Source of the DNA: CAVTQY01 sp963736975
GTDB taxonomy: Bacteria; Pseudomonadota; Alphaproteobacteria; Acetobacterales; Acetobacteraceae
Direction: 5' to 3'
DNA length: 64,000 nt
NCBI GenBank assembly: GCA_963736975.1
Contig: CAVTQY010000001.1
Coordinates: 2,108,001 to 2,172,000 of the forward strand
The stretch's first letter is position 1, and each line of letters begins with the position of its first letter. A program made the position numbers and the translations under genes. A model generated the notes under the pieces. That model did not search any database and had not been told where the DNA came from. It saw only the letters and a program-made list of their open reading frames with translations. Below, in pieces: positions 26,581-35,004 of this stretch.

Positions 26581-27510
26581 TCACCCCGCCAGCGGCGAAT
26601 CAACAATCGCCAGCGGCGCCGAAGCGGAGACCAGGCTCACCCGCGCGATGCCGAGATGCTGCTGCAGCTCGCCGGCGGGAACCAGCATGGGCCCTGGCCC
26701 TTTCGCCGTGCCCGGCGCCGGCTGCGGGAACGCCAGCGAACGCGCGGTATGGAACGCAACATGTCCTTCGACTTTCTGCATCACCTGGTGGATGTGCCCG
26801 TTCAGCACCGTGACCGAGCCGAACCGCTTCAGATACGCCAGCGCCTGCGCGCCGTCCGCCGTGCCCCAGCCCCACTCCCTGTAAACGACCCACAACGGCA
26901 CATGCGCCATAACCACGATTGGGGTGCTGGCGCTCAGCCCGTCCACATCGTCTTCCAGCCATTCGAGCTGCTCGCTGCCGAGATTGCCGAGGCCGTTTCC
27001 CTGCAGGTTGACCACATTGACCAGCCCGATGAAATGCACCCCGTTAGCGTCGAAGCTGTACCAACCGTCGCCTTTGGTGCCTTTACCGAAGCGGTTGAGA
27101 TAGCTTTTGCCCTCTTCTTCCAGGATGTCGTGTTCGCCAGGCACCGTGTACATCGTCAGCCCAGTGGCCCCCATCGCCTGCCGAGCCGCATCGAATTGCG
27201 CCGGTTTGGAAAGGTGGGTGATATCGCCGGTATGGATCATGAAGGCCGGATGAGCGGGCATCTGTTCGATCTTCTGAAGACCGTCCCGCAGGGTCGCCAT
27301 CGGATCGGGGTTGGCCGCCTTGTCGAAGCCGATATGGCTGTCGCTGATCTGCACGAAACTGAAATCGGTGGTCGCCGCGTCAGCGGCATCGATCAGGCGC
27401 GAGCGCGGTATGCCGCCGGCCATCGTCCAGACCACGGCCGTGCCTGCCCAGGTCATGCATTTCAGAAAATTGCGGCGCTGCGGATCGGTTTCGTTGTCAT
27501 GGCGGCTCAT
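26581..27510 (-). CDS. Tat-exported metallophosphoesterase (calcineurin-like)
   Basis: 309 residues. A twin-arginine signal (RRNFLKCMTWAG) and an Ala-rich helix show export to the periplasm in folded form. The metallophosphoesterase motifs appear in order: DSHIGFD (first metal site), HTGDITH, VPGEHD (in place of the usual GNHD) and GHIHQ near the end. Dinuclear metal phosphatase or phosphodiesterase; substrate unknown. Co-transcribed with the cupredoxin downstream and divergent from an ECF sigma factor, which suggests a shared envelope-stress module. Confidence 0.92.
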   Translation of the reverse strand: MSRHDNETDPQRRNFLKCMTWAGTAVVWTMAGGIPRSRLIDAADAATTDFSFVQISDSHIGFDKAANPDPMATLRDGLQKIEQMPAHPAFMIHTGDITHLSKPAQFDAARQAMGATGLTMYTVPGEHDILEEEGKSYLNRFGKGTKGDGWYSFDANGVHFIGLVNVVNLQGNGLGNLGSEQLEWLEDDVDGLSASTPIVVMAHVPLWVVYREWGWGTADGAQALAYLKRFGSVTVLNGHIHQVMQKVEGHVAFHTARSLAFPQPAPGTAKGPGPMLVPAGELQQHLGIARVSLVSASAPLAIVDSPLAG

Positions 27511-27677
27511 ACTGGATTACTCCTGCGTAGCGCCGCGGCCCACCGCCGCGCGCGTCCGCCGAAAAGACCAGGCGGTTGCCGCATAAATTCCCTGTTTCCG
27601 GCCCAGAAACTTTTTGCTCGCCGGAACGCCACGACGGGAATAAACCTTCCGGTTCTCCGGTCTTTCTGACGGCATCC

Positions 27678-28265
27678 ATGCCAGGGAGCCCGTACTTGCC
27701 TCCGTCCGGCGACGATCGCAAACGCCGCTTCGAGTTGCTCGCGCTCCCACATCTGGATGCAGCGTACAATCTGGCGCGCTGGCTCGCCGGCAATGCGTCG
27801 GAGGCGGAAGATCTGGTGCAGGAGACCTATTTGCGTGCGTACCGCTATTTTGACTCGTTCCAGGGCGGCGACATGCGCGTGTGGCTGTTGACGATCCTGC
27901 GCAACAATTTCTCAACCTGGGCGCGGCAGAGTCGCGGAGGGCGCATGATCTATGTGGCCGACCTGCCTGCCGAGGACCTGGACGCGCCGCACGCGCCGCT
28001 ATGGAGCAGCCCTGGCCGTGACCCCGAAGCACTGTTGCAGCAGGGCGACGACGCCGACCGGGTGAACGAGCTCATGGAGCGGCTGCCGGCCGAACATCGC
28101 ACCGTGCTGCTGCTGCGCGAGGTCGAGGAGCTGTCGTATCAAGAGATCGCAACGATTACCGGCGTGCCGGTCGGGACGGTGATGTCGCGGCTGGCGCGGG
28201 CGCGCGCGGCGCTGCGCCAACAGTGGTTCGACGCGGAAGCGCGGGAACGTGTCGATGGGGTGTGA
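27678..28265 (+). CDS. RNA polymerase ECF sigma factor
   Basis: 195 residues from ATG 27678; a longer opening to 27576 is unlikely. Region 2 is AEDLVQETYLRAYRYFDSF with MRVWLLTILRNNF. Region 4 is LSYQEIATITGVPVGTVMSRLARARAAL, a clear helix-turn-helix for -35 recognition. Its 3' end overlaps the start of the anti-sigma gene. It probably directs its own operon and the divergent phosphoesterase-cupredoxin pair in response to an envelope signal relayed by the anti-sigma factor. Confidence 0.94.
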   Translation: MPGSPYLPPSGDDRKRRFELLALPHLDAAYNLARWLAGNASEAEDLVQETYLRAYRYFDSFQGGDMRVWLLTILRNNFSTWARQSRGGRMIYVADLPAEDLDAPHAPLWSSPGRDPEALLQQGDDADRVNELMERLPAEHRTVLLLREVEELSYQEIATITGVPVGTVMSRLARARAALRQQWFDAEARERVDGV

Positions 28266-29022
28266 GCAAGCCAGGGCCGAGTTGCCGTTGCTGCTGGACC
28301 GCGAGTTGTCGCCTTGGCGCCGCTGGCGCCTACAACGTCACCTGGCCACATGCACGTCCTGCGCGGCCGAACTGGAGAAGCAGCGTGTCATGCAGGCGGC
28401 CCTTCGTGATCGCATCGCCTATCACCGCGCGCCGCCGGCTCTCGCCGCCCGGATCGTCGCCGCTCTCCCGCGAGAAAGCGCGCCGCCTTCGGCCCTGCCG
28501 TGGTTTCGGCTGCCTGCCATCAGGTTCGGCGGCACCGGACTTGCCGGCGCACTCGCCGGCGCGTCCCTGGTCCTGTTGATCCATCGGGTGCCCAACCAGG
28601 GCTCGATCTCCGTCACGCAGGCGGTGATCGACAGTCACATCGCCTCTTTGATGGCCGATCACTTGACCGACGTGCAGACCAGCAATCAGCACACGGTGAA
28701 GCCCTGGCTGTCGGCGCATGTCGATGTCTCTCCGCCGGTCCGTGACTTGGCCGCTGACGGATTTCCACTGATCGGCGGGCGCGTCGATTACATCGACGGC
28801 CATTCGGCTGCCGCGGTGGTGTACCGGCACGACAAACATGTGATCAACCTGCTCGCCTGGGCCTCTCCCGGCGAGGCGAATGCGCCGCCGCACACGGAAA
28901 CGCGTCAGGGTTTCAATGTGGTTACCTGGCGCGCCGCCGGTATCACTTACTTCGCAGTCTCCGACCTCGAAGCCGACCAGCTCGGCCGCTTCGCCCAACT
29001 CGTCAGGCAGGGTTCGGCCTGA
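28255..29022 (+). CDS. Membrane anti-sigma factor with zinc-finger (zf-HC2) domain
   Basis: 255 residues from ATG 28255; GTG 28249 is also in frame. An N-terminal cytoplasmic zinc-binding anti-sigma domain (C-x-RAELPLLLDREL, then RHLATCTSC with the HxxxCxxC ligands) is followed by one membrane helix (about 95-115, GTGLAGALAGASLVLLIH) and a periplasmic domain of about 140 residues. Overlap with the sigma stop indicates coupled translation. It should hold the ECF sigma factor until a periplasmic signal releases it. The periplasmic part has no known motif I recognise. Confidence 0.92.
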   Translation: MGCEQARAELPLLLDRELSPWRRWRLQRHLATCTSCAAELEKQRVMQAALRDRIAYHRAPPALAARIVAALPRESAPPSALPWFRLPAIRFGGTGLAGALAGASLVLLIHRVPNQGSISVTQAVIDSHIASLMADHLTDVQTSNQHTVKPWLSAHVDVSPPVRDLAADGFPLIGGRVDYIDGHSAAAVVYRHDKHVINLLAWASPGEANAPPHTETRQGFNVVTWRAAGITYFAVSDLEADQLGRFAQLVRQGSA

Positions 29023-29460
29023 TGGTCGAAGCGGGAACCGCCTGCCGCAACACGGCCAACGCCTCCGCCAGCGTGGCATCCAGTCGCGCGTGAAGCAGTT
29101 GCTCGAAGGCCGCCGTTCCACGACCGATCTCGGCCTGCTGCAAACCGCCAATATAAGCGGGCTGGTCTTCCGGGCGGCACGGCAATCGGCGGATAGCCGC
29201 CACGGATCAGCACCAGGTTCATCAAAAGCCGCGCTGTGCGTCCGTTGCCATCATTGAAGGGATGGATTTCCACCAGCCGGCGATGTGCGGCGAACGCCGT
29301 TCCAGGCGTCGGCCGCGGTGAGCGTGTTGCCCTCGATCGCGTTGGAGCTGTAGGTCAGCTCGATGTCGTAGGCATGATTGAAATTATCGAGGCCATGCGG
29401 CAGCTGCGTCCGCAGCCGGTCAAGCTCCGCCTTCTTTTCCGCGATCTGCCGCAACAGCAT
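29003..29460 (-). pseudogene. Fic-family AMPylase remnant, internally deleted and frameshifted
   Basis: Three frame pieces belong to one Fic gene. The N-terminal piece keeps the inhibitory motif SNAIEGN; it then joins, in another frame, AAHRRLVEIHPF and the catalytic loop HPFNDGNGRTARLL. A third frame (after GGYPPIAV, one extra C near 29172) continues EDQPAYIGGLQQAEIG to a stop at 29003. Normal Fic proteins have roughly 100 residues between EGN and the HPF loop; here they are missing, so the fold cannot be complete. The 3' end overlaps the anti-sigma gene by 20 bp. A decayed gene, not a simple sequencing slip. Confidence 0.75.
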
Positions 29461-29474
29461 GTCCTGCGTCGTCG

Positions 29475-30134
29475 CTATGATGCTGTGCGGATATTATCTG
29501 GATCTGTCGCCCGCATCACGAACTCCTTGGCGAGCGGCGCGTAGCGTTCCCAGAGCGCGCGTAGGTCGGCAATCGGCTGCTCGTGCCAGTCCACCCGCAG
29601 ATCGACCAGCGGAAAGCTCTCCCACTCCACCACCAACAGATGCGCGCTGCGAATCGGTCCATGCTCGCCGCCGGCGGCGAGCCCGGCTTCCAGCGCCAGC
29701 AACAATCGTTCTGCCAAGAGGCGACCCTGTTCCGCTTGGAACGTCTGCACCATCGCCGTCGGCACGTTGGCGCTCGCCAGGATATTGCCTAACGCGCAGA
29801 CATCCGGGGCTATCGCTTCGGCGAATTCCGGCTTCACCCGCACGCCACTGAAAGCCGCGGCTCGGCCCGCTGCATCCAACACCGCCACTTGCCACCAGCC
29901 GGCATGAGGCGTGGACGCCACCAGCGCGTCCACGACCTCCCGCGCCGAGCAGCCGGAGCGCAGCAACGCCAGCCCGCGTGGCCCGAGCCGTGGATCGGTG
30001 CGATGCTGTGTCAGCACGGCGCCGATGCCGGCCGCGCAATGTGCCACCCGTGATCCCACAGCGATGGAGGAGGTGGTGACGGCGGCACCGATCTGGCCGG
30101 TCCGGGCACAGCGCGCGACGATGGAGAAGGTCAT
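29475..30134 (-). CDS. DUF1028 family protein
   Basis: 219 residues. It starts at ATG 30134 with MTFSIVARC, the standard DUF1028 opening, followed by GQIGAAVTTSSIAVGSRV and a Thr/Ser-rich N-terminus that resembles Ntn hydrolases. The family is often linked to peptidoglycan or amidohydrolase functions but has no firm assigned activity. Divergent from the DMT permease gene, with starts only 9 bp apart, so the two promoters must overlap the opposite coding regions. Confidence 0.88.
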   Translation of the reverse strand: MTFSIVARCARTGQIGAAVTTSSIAVGSRVAHCAAGIGAVLTQHRTDPRLGPRGLALLRSGCSAREVVDALVASTPHAGWWQVAVLDAAGRAAAFSGVRVKPEFAEAIAPDVCALGNILASANVPTAMVQTFQAEQGRLLAERLLLALEAGLAAGGEHGPIRSAHLLVVEWESFPLVDLRVDWHEQPIADLRALWERYAPLAKEFVMRATDPDNIRTAS

Positions 30135-30143
30135 TCGGCATTC

Positions 30144-31073
30144 ATGTCCCGCTCGATTCCCGAAATGCAACCCGCTATCGCCGCAGTTCCTTCCGTACCC
30201 GGCAAGGGCCTCGCCCTGCTGTTCATCTCCGTGTTGTTCCTCAGCAGCGGCTGGCCGCTGACCAAGCTGGCGATCGACCTCGGCGCCAAGCCGCTGTGGT
30301 TCGCCGAGGGCCGCGCCGTCCTCTCCGGCCTGGTTGCCGCACTGCTGTTGCTGGCCCGCCATCGCTTCGCCGTGCCGCTGCGTGCCGACCTGCCGGCTAT
30401 CTTCATGATCGGCCTGTTCCAGCTCGCCGCGTTCTTCGCCTTCGCGCATCTCGCTGTGGCCTGGGTGCCGGCCGGGCGCACCGCCGTGCTTGCCAACACC
30501 ACCACGATCTTCGTCGTGCCGCTGTCGCTGCTGGTGCTGCGCGAGCACATCCCAGCACGCCGCTGGCTCGCTACCGTGCTGGGCATCGGTGGCATCATCG
30601 TGCTGATGGGGCCCTGGGCCATCGACTGGACCTCGTCCCGCCCGCTGGTGGGCAACGCCTTCCTGCTTTGCGCGGCGCTATGCTGGGCGCTTGCCATCAT
30701 CACGCTCCGCCGCGCACCACCGCGGACCAGCATGTTCGTCCTGTTGCCCTGGTGCTTCCTGGTCGGCTCGGTGGCGCTCGCGCCGTTAGTTGCCTGGGAA
30801 GCCCCTCGCGGCACGCTCGGCCCTGTCGGCGCCTGGGCGTGCCTCGCCTATATCGGTCTGCTTGCCGGCCCGCTCGGCACCTGGGGTGTGATCGAGGCCA
30901 CGGTCGTCCTGCCGGCCGTGGTCTCCTCGGTCGGCTTCCTCGCCACCCCCGCCGTTGGCGTCCTGCTGTCGGCCTGGATCCTGGGCGAGCCTATCACCGC
31001 GGACCTGATCGCCGGTACCGCGCTGATCCTGGCCGGTGTCGGCCTCGCCGCCTGGCCGGCGCGCCGCGGGTGA
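30144..31073 (+). CDS. DMT-family (EamA) membrane transporter
   Basis: 309 residues, ten predicted membrane helices in two EamA repeats of five. An N-terminal repeat with GWPLTKLAIDLG and a C-terminal repeat with a membrane-proline motif (SSVGFLATPAVGVLLS) fit drug/metabolite transporters such as RhaT/YdcZ relatives. Probably a metabolite exporter; substrate unknown. The stop overlaps the next gene (GTGA), so it is co-expressed with an alpha/beta hydrolase. Confidence 0.91.
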   Translation: MSRSIPEMQPAIAAVPSVPGKGLALLFISVLFLSSGWPLTKLAIDLGAKPLWFAEGRAVLSGLVAALLLLARHRFAVPLRADLPAIFMIGLFQLAAFFAFAHLAVAWVPAGRTAVLANTTTIFVVPLSLLVLREHIPARRWLATVLGIGGIIVLMGPWAIDWTSSRPLVGNAFLLCAALCWALAIITLRRAPPRTSMFVLLPWCFLVGSVALAPLVAWEAPRGTLGPVGAWACLAYIGLLAGPLGTWGVIEATVVLPAVVSSVGFLATPAVGVLLSAWILGEPITADLIAGTALILAGVGLAAWPARRG

Positions 31074-31828
31074 TCCTGCATAGCGTCACCTTGGGTGAGG
31101 GGCCGCCGGTCGCCTTGTTGCACGGGTTATTCGGCTCCGCGCGCAACTTCGGCACCGTGCAACGCGCTCTAGCAGGGCAGCACCGCGTCTTCGCGCTCGA
31201 TCTGCGCAACCATGGATCGAGCCCGCATGCCACCGATATGCGTTACACAGTCATGGCCGTCGACGTGCTGGAAACGCTGGACGCTTCCGGCGCATCACCC
31301 GCGGTGCTGTTGGGCCACTCGATGGGCGGCAAAGTCGCCATGCGGGCGGCGCTCGACCGGCCGGACGCAGTCTCCGCGCTGATCGTCGCCGATATCGCAC
31401 CGGTGCCGTATGAGCCGCATTTTCGCGATTACGCTGCTGCGATGCTGGCACTTCCGTCAGAGCTGACGCGAGCCGAGGTGGACGCTGCACTCGCCGAGAG
31501 TGTCCCCGACCCAGTGCTACGCGGCTTCCTGCTGCAGAACTGGCGGGCCGGCGCGGCCTCTCCCTGGCGCATCGGACTGGCCGAGATCGCCGCCGCGATG
31601 TCAGATATTGAGGGTTGGGAAAGCACCGGTGCCAGCTATGCCGGCGCCACCCTCTTCGTCGCCGGTGAAAGCTCCACCTACATCCGTCCACGGCACCGCG
31701 ACCTGATCCGCGCCCTGTTTCCCGCTGCGCGCTTTGTTACCCTGCGACACGCGGGCCATTGGCTGCATTCCGACAATCCGAGCGGTTTCGTGTCCGTTGT
31801 AAGGACTTTCCTAGCCGCGAGTCGGTGA
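31070..31828 (+). CDS. Alpha/beta hydrolase (YbfF/esterase-like)
   Basis: 252 residues from GTG 31070, overlapping the transporter stop by 4 bp. The oxyanion HG motif is LLHGLFGSARN; the nucleophile elbow is GHSMGGK (serine); acid and histidine residues are near the end (GHWLHSDNP). The early pattern LRNHGSSPH and ADIAPVPY is common in YbfF-type esterases. Carboxylester hydrolase of unknown substrate; tandem position suggests a role with the transporter, but that is inference. Confidence 0.9.
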   Translation: MILHSVTLGEGPPVALLHGLFGSARNFGTVQRALAGQHRVFALDLRNHGSSPHATDMRYTVMAVDVLETLDASGASPAVLLGHSMGGKVAMRAALDRPDAVSALIVADIAPVPYEPHFRDYAAAMLALPSELTRAEVDAALAESVPDPVLRGFLLQNWRAGAASPWRIGLAEIAAAMSDIEGWESTGASYAGATLFVAGESSTYIRPRHRDLIRALFPAARFVTLRHAGHWLHSDNPSGFVSVVRTFLAASR

Positions 31829-32665
31829 ACCAACGTATCCGATCGCCATCTCCCGCACCTCCGCCGGCGAACACCCCGCCTCGCGGAGCCCGCGCAGGCT
31901 CGCCGCTCCATCGCGCTTGGCCAGCCGCCGCCGATCCGCGCCCAGCAGCAACCGATGATGCGCATAGCGCGGCGCCGGCCAACCCATCAGCGCCTGTAAC
32001 AGCCGGTGCAGCTCGGTCGCCGGCTTCAGGTCCTCCGCGCGGGTGACCAGAGTCACCCCCTGCAGGGCGTCATCATGGGTCACACAAAGATGGTAGCTCG
32101 CCGGTACGTCCTTGCGTGCCAGCACCACGTCGCCGAAGCGTTCCGGCCGGCACGGCAGAGGGCCCTCGCCCTCCTCCTCGAAGCAAAGTGGAGGCACGGC
32201 GGCGACGGCGCGGGCCATGTCGAGGCGCAACGCATAGGCCTGTCCGGCGGCGATCCGCCTCGCCCGCTCCGTCGCGGATAACCGCCGGCAAAGACCCGGA
32301 TACAATGGCCCGTCGGGCCCGTGCGGGGCGCTCGCCGACCGCGCCAGCTCCGCCTGGATCTCCGCCCTCGTGCAGAAACACGGGTAAAGCAGCCCGCGCG
32401 CATCCAGCGCTTCCAGCGCGGCCCGATACTCGGCCAAGTGCCGCGATTGCACGCGCACGCCGTCCCAGTCCAGGCCCAGCCAGCGCAGATCCTCCTCGAT
32501 CGCCGCGGCGAACTCTGGCCGGCAGCGCGTGTGGTCGATGTCCTCCAGCCGCAGCATGAATCGCCCGTCCGCCTCCCGCGCCCGCCGCCAGGCCAGCAGT
32601 GCCGCGTAGGCGTGACCGAGATGCAGAAACCCGGTAGGGCTCGGGGCGAAGCGCGTGACGACCAT
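31811..32665 (-). CDS. gluQ: Glutamyl-Q tRNA(Asp) synthetase
   Basis: 284 residues, a short GluRS-like enzyme without the anticodon-binding domain. The class I signature is FAPSPTGFLHLGHA (HIGH-like), a zinc knuckle includes YPCFCTRAE and GLCRR, and the KMSKS-like loop is RLAKRDGA. It attaches glutamate to the queuosine of tRNA-Asp. The last ~18 bp overlap the convergent hydrolase gene. Its ATG is 12 bp from the divergent carboxylesterase start. Confidence 0.94.
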   Translation of the reverse strand: MVVTRFAPSPTGFLHLGHAYAALLAWRRAREADGRFMLRLEDIDHTRCRPEFAAAIEEDLRWLGLDWDGVRVQSRHLAEYRAALEALDARGLLYPCFCTRAEIQAELARSASAPHGPDGPLYPGLCRRLSATERARRIAAGQAYALRLDMARAVAAVPPLCFEEEGEGPLPCRPERFGDVVLARKDVPASYHLCVTHDDALQGVTLVTRAEDLKPATELHRLLQALMGWPAPRYAHHRLLLGADRRRLAKRDGAASLRGLREAGCSPAEVREMAIGYVGSPTRG

Positions 32666-32677
32666 GGAGAGACAGAT

Positions 32678-33331
32678 ATGGCAGAGCTGGACGGACCGCG
32701 CTGGGGCCCCGCCAGCAAATCAGCAGCCCGCCAACTCGTCGTGCTGTGCCACGGCCTGGGCGCCGACGGGCACGATCTGATCGTGCTGGCGCCCTCCTGG
32801 GCGTCGGCGCTGCCCGACGCGCTATTCGTTTCCCCGACTGCGCCGTTTCCTCACAAGTCCGGCTTCGGCAATCAGTGGTGGAGTGTTGCCGACCGCACTC
32901 CCTCGATCATGGAGGGGGGCATACGCCATGCCGCCCCCTATCTCGATAGTTACATCGATGCCGAGCTGGAGCGGCTCGGATTGCCGCCGGATGCCGCCGC
33001 CCTGGTGGGGTTCAGCCAGGGCGCCATGCTGGTGCTGTTCGCCGGCCTGCGGCGCCGCGTGTCGCCGCGCGCCATCCTGGCCTTCTCGGGCGCCATGCTT
33101 GCCCCGGGCGCGCTTAGATCCGAAATCAGCCACCGCCCGCCTGTCCTGCTGGTGCATGGGGAACTCGACGATGTCGTGCCGGCACAGCGTTCGCGCGATG
33201 CCGAGGCGAGCCTGCGAGTGGCCGGCGTGCCGGTCGAAACGGTCTTCGTTCCGGGCCTAGGCCACGGAATCGACGAGACCGGCATCGCCGCGGCTGCCCT
33301 CTTCCTGCAACGAGCCTTCGCAACTGCTTGA
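32678..33331 (+). CDS. Phospholipase/carboxylesterase family protein
   Basis: 217 residues from ATG 32678, preceded by GGAGAG. An alpha/beta hydrolase of the Abhydrolase_2 (lysophospholipase/acyl-protein thioesterase-like) family: LCHGLGADGHDL, nucleophile GFSQGAM (serine), PVLLVHGELDDVVP with the acid, and GLGHGID with the histidine. Hydrolyses carboxylesters; physiological substrate unknown. Confidence 0.92.
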   Translation: MAELDGPRWGPASKSAARQLVVLCHGLGADGHDLIVLAPSWASALPDALFVSPTAPFPHKSGFGNQWWSVADRTPSIMEGGIRHAAPYLDSYIDAELERLGLPPDAAALVGFSQGAMLVLFAGLRRRVSPRAILAFSGAMLAPGALRSEISHRPPVLLVHGELDDVVPAQRSRDAEASLRVAGVPVETVFVPGLGHGIDETGIAAAALFLQRAFATA

Positions 33332-33450
33332 CATCGCGATGACAACCGTTAGCGCATGGCTTGCGGCGCGGGCTTGCGTCTGCGATAGACCGATCATGAC
33401 CTCCAGGCGGCGCCTTTCGACCCGCCCGCCCGGACAAAGGAGCGCGGCGC

Positions 33451-34011
33451 TTGCCTGACGGCGGACAGCATTTTCCTGCGCTGGTCCTGAACGCGGATTT
33501 CCGCCCCCTATCGTATTTTCCGCTCTCGGTCTGGGCTTGGCAGGACGCCGTCAAGGCGGTGTTCCTCGATCGGGTCTCTGTGCTCTCCGAATACCAAACC
33601 GAAGTCCGCTCGCCGTCCGTTACAATGCGGCTGCCCAGCGTGATCGCGCTCAAGGACTACATCCACTCGGCGCGCCGTCCTGCCTTCACGCGGTTCAACG
33701 TGTTCCTGCGCGACGGTTTCTGCTGCCAGTATTGCAGCGGACGCTACCCGGCGCAGGAGTTGACCTTCGACCACGTCGTGCCGCGCAGCCGCGGCGGGCG
33801 CACCACATGGGAGAATGTCGTCACCGCCTGCGGCGAGTGCAATCTGCGCAAGGGCTCGCGCCTGCCGAGGGAGAGCGCGATCTTTCCGCGCACCCATCCG
33901 CGCCAGCCTACCACGTGGGAGCTGCAGGAGAACGGGCGCGCCTTTCCGCCCAACTATCTGCATGAAAGCTGGCGCGACTTCCTTTATTGGGACAGCGAGC
34001 TGGAAAGCTGA
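33451..34011 (+). CDS. HNH endonuclease family protein
   Basis: 186 residues from TTG 33451, with AAAGGAG 8-9 bp upstream. It contains the HNH nuclease core with a zinc-binding CCQYC..., TFDHVVPRSRGGRTTWENVV and ACGECNLRKGSR, that is, the H-N-H metal site and two CxxC pairs. The same architecture occurs in a conserved stand-alone HNH protein of alphaproteobacteria whose role is not known. No restriction or mobile genes are adjacent, so it is not obviously defence or selfish DNA. Confidence 0.93.
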   Translation: MPDGGQHFPALVLNADFRPLSYFPLSVWAWQDAVKAVFLDRVSVLSEYQTEVRSPSVTMRLPSVIALKDYIHSARRPAFTRFNVFLRDGFCCQYCSGRYPAQELTFDHVVPRSRGGRTTWENVVTACGECNLRKGSRLPRESAIFPRTHPRQPTTWELQENGRAFPPNYLHESWRDFLYWDSELES

Positions 34012-34031
34012 GTTGTGCCGTGAGGAGCCTC

Positions 34032-34229
34032 ATGCGCGTCGTGGTCCGCTGCCTGGTCCTGGCCGGCTTCGGCGGGCTCGCCGCCTGCGCGCAATTGCAG
34101 TTCGAGCCCGGCGTCCCTGGCTACCCATATCCCACCACGATCAGCACCTATTGGGGCTCGGAGACCTGCTGCGGCCTGACCCGGCAAAAAGTACCTACAG
34201 CCTCGGCCGGCGCCAATGCGATCCACTGA
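34032..34229 (+). CDS. Small lipoprotein, unknown
   Basis: 65 residues from ATG 34032, with GAGGAG just upstream. A signal peptide ends in a lipobox (LAAC), followed by a short Tyr/Pro/Gly-rich tail with a vicinal CC pair. No family recognised. It lies 20 bp after the HNH gene on the same strand and could be co-transcribed. Short genes of this kind are easily over-called. Confidence 0.6.
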   Translation: MRVVVRCLVLAGFGGLAACAQLQFEPGVPGYPYPTTISTYWGSETCCGLTRQKVPTASAGANAIH

Positions 34230-34247
34230 TGCATCCGGCATGCGGTC

Positions 34248-34880
34248 ATGCTGAACATTCATGGAGCCACTTACAGCACCTATACGCGCACCGTCCTGCT
34301 CGCGCTGCATGAGAAATCAGTCGAATACACCCTGACCGAGGTAGACATCCTCAATCCGCCGCTGTCGCCGGAGCACTTGACGCTGCACCCCTGGGGCCGG
34401 ATCCCCGTGCTGGAGCATGGCGGTTTCCACCTTTACGAAACCGCCGCGATCGCCCGTTATATCGACGAGGCCTTCCCAGGCCTTGCTCTCCAACCCGGCA
34501 CCGCACGGGGCCGTGCCCGCATGGCGCAGATAATCAGTATTCTCGACAGTTACGGCTACTAGCCGATGGTGCGCGAGCTCTTTGTGCAGCGGACCATGCG
34601 CCCGCGTTTCGGCCAGCCGAGCGACGAGGCGGTGATTGCTGCTGCGCTGCCGGCGGCGGAAAAGGCACTCGACGCCGTGGCGGCGATTCAGGCCGGAGAC
34701 ACCTGGCTGGCCGGCTCGTTCAGCCTCGCCGACCTGCATTTCGCTCCCATCTGCACCTATTTCCGCATGACACCAGAAGGCGAGACGATATTTCTAGCGC
34801 GTCCCTGCCTTGCGCGCTGGTGGGAACGCATGTGCGCCCGGCCCAGTATGGCCGCGACGCAGTCGCCATTGGAAAACTAG
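34248..34880 (+). pseudogene. Glutathione S-transferase interrupted by an in-frame amber codon
   Basis: A thioredoxin-like N-terminal domain (ATYSTYTRTVLLALHEK, then GRIPVLEHGGFHLYETAAI, the cis-Pro/ES-like site) and a helical C-terminal domain (GDTWLAGSFSLADLHFAP) stay in the same frame across a TAG at 34560-34562, after SYGY. The total length, about 210 residues, is normal for a GST. A single base change (a Trp codon to amber is the simplest) explains it. Either a sequencing error, a recent nonsense mutation or suppressed read-through; only the first is easy to test. Confidence 0.85.
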
Positions 34881-35004
34881 CCAGTAATCTTTTCGACGGG
34901 CGGGGGAAGAAATCCCTGATCCGCGACGTATATCGTATAACCGGACCGGGGGAAAGTCGAACCTGCAAGCCCTCGCCGGTATGCAGCAGAACGGAAACCA
35001 TATC

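Noticed and set aside
24782..26584. 600-residue minus-strand frame opposite the periplasmic protein and quinone oxidoreductase
   Set aside because: Antisense shadow of two supported plus-strand genes; low-complexity Gly/Arg/Gln composition and no motif.
27619..27650. GGAAC box upstream of the ECF sigma gene as a classic ECF promoter
   Set aside because: No matching -10 element was found at the usual 16-17 bp spacing, so I did not call it.
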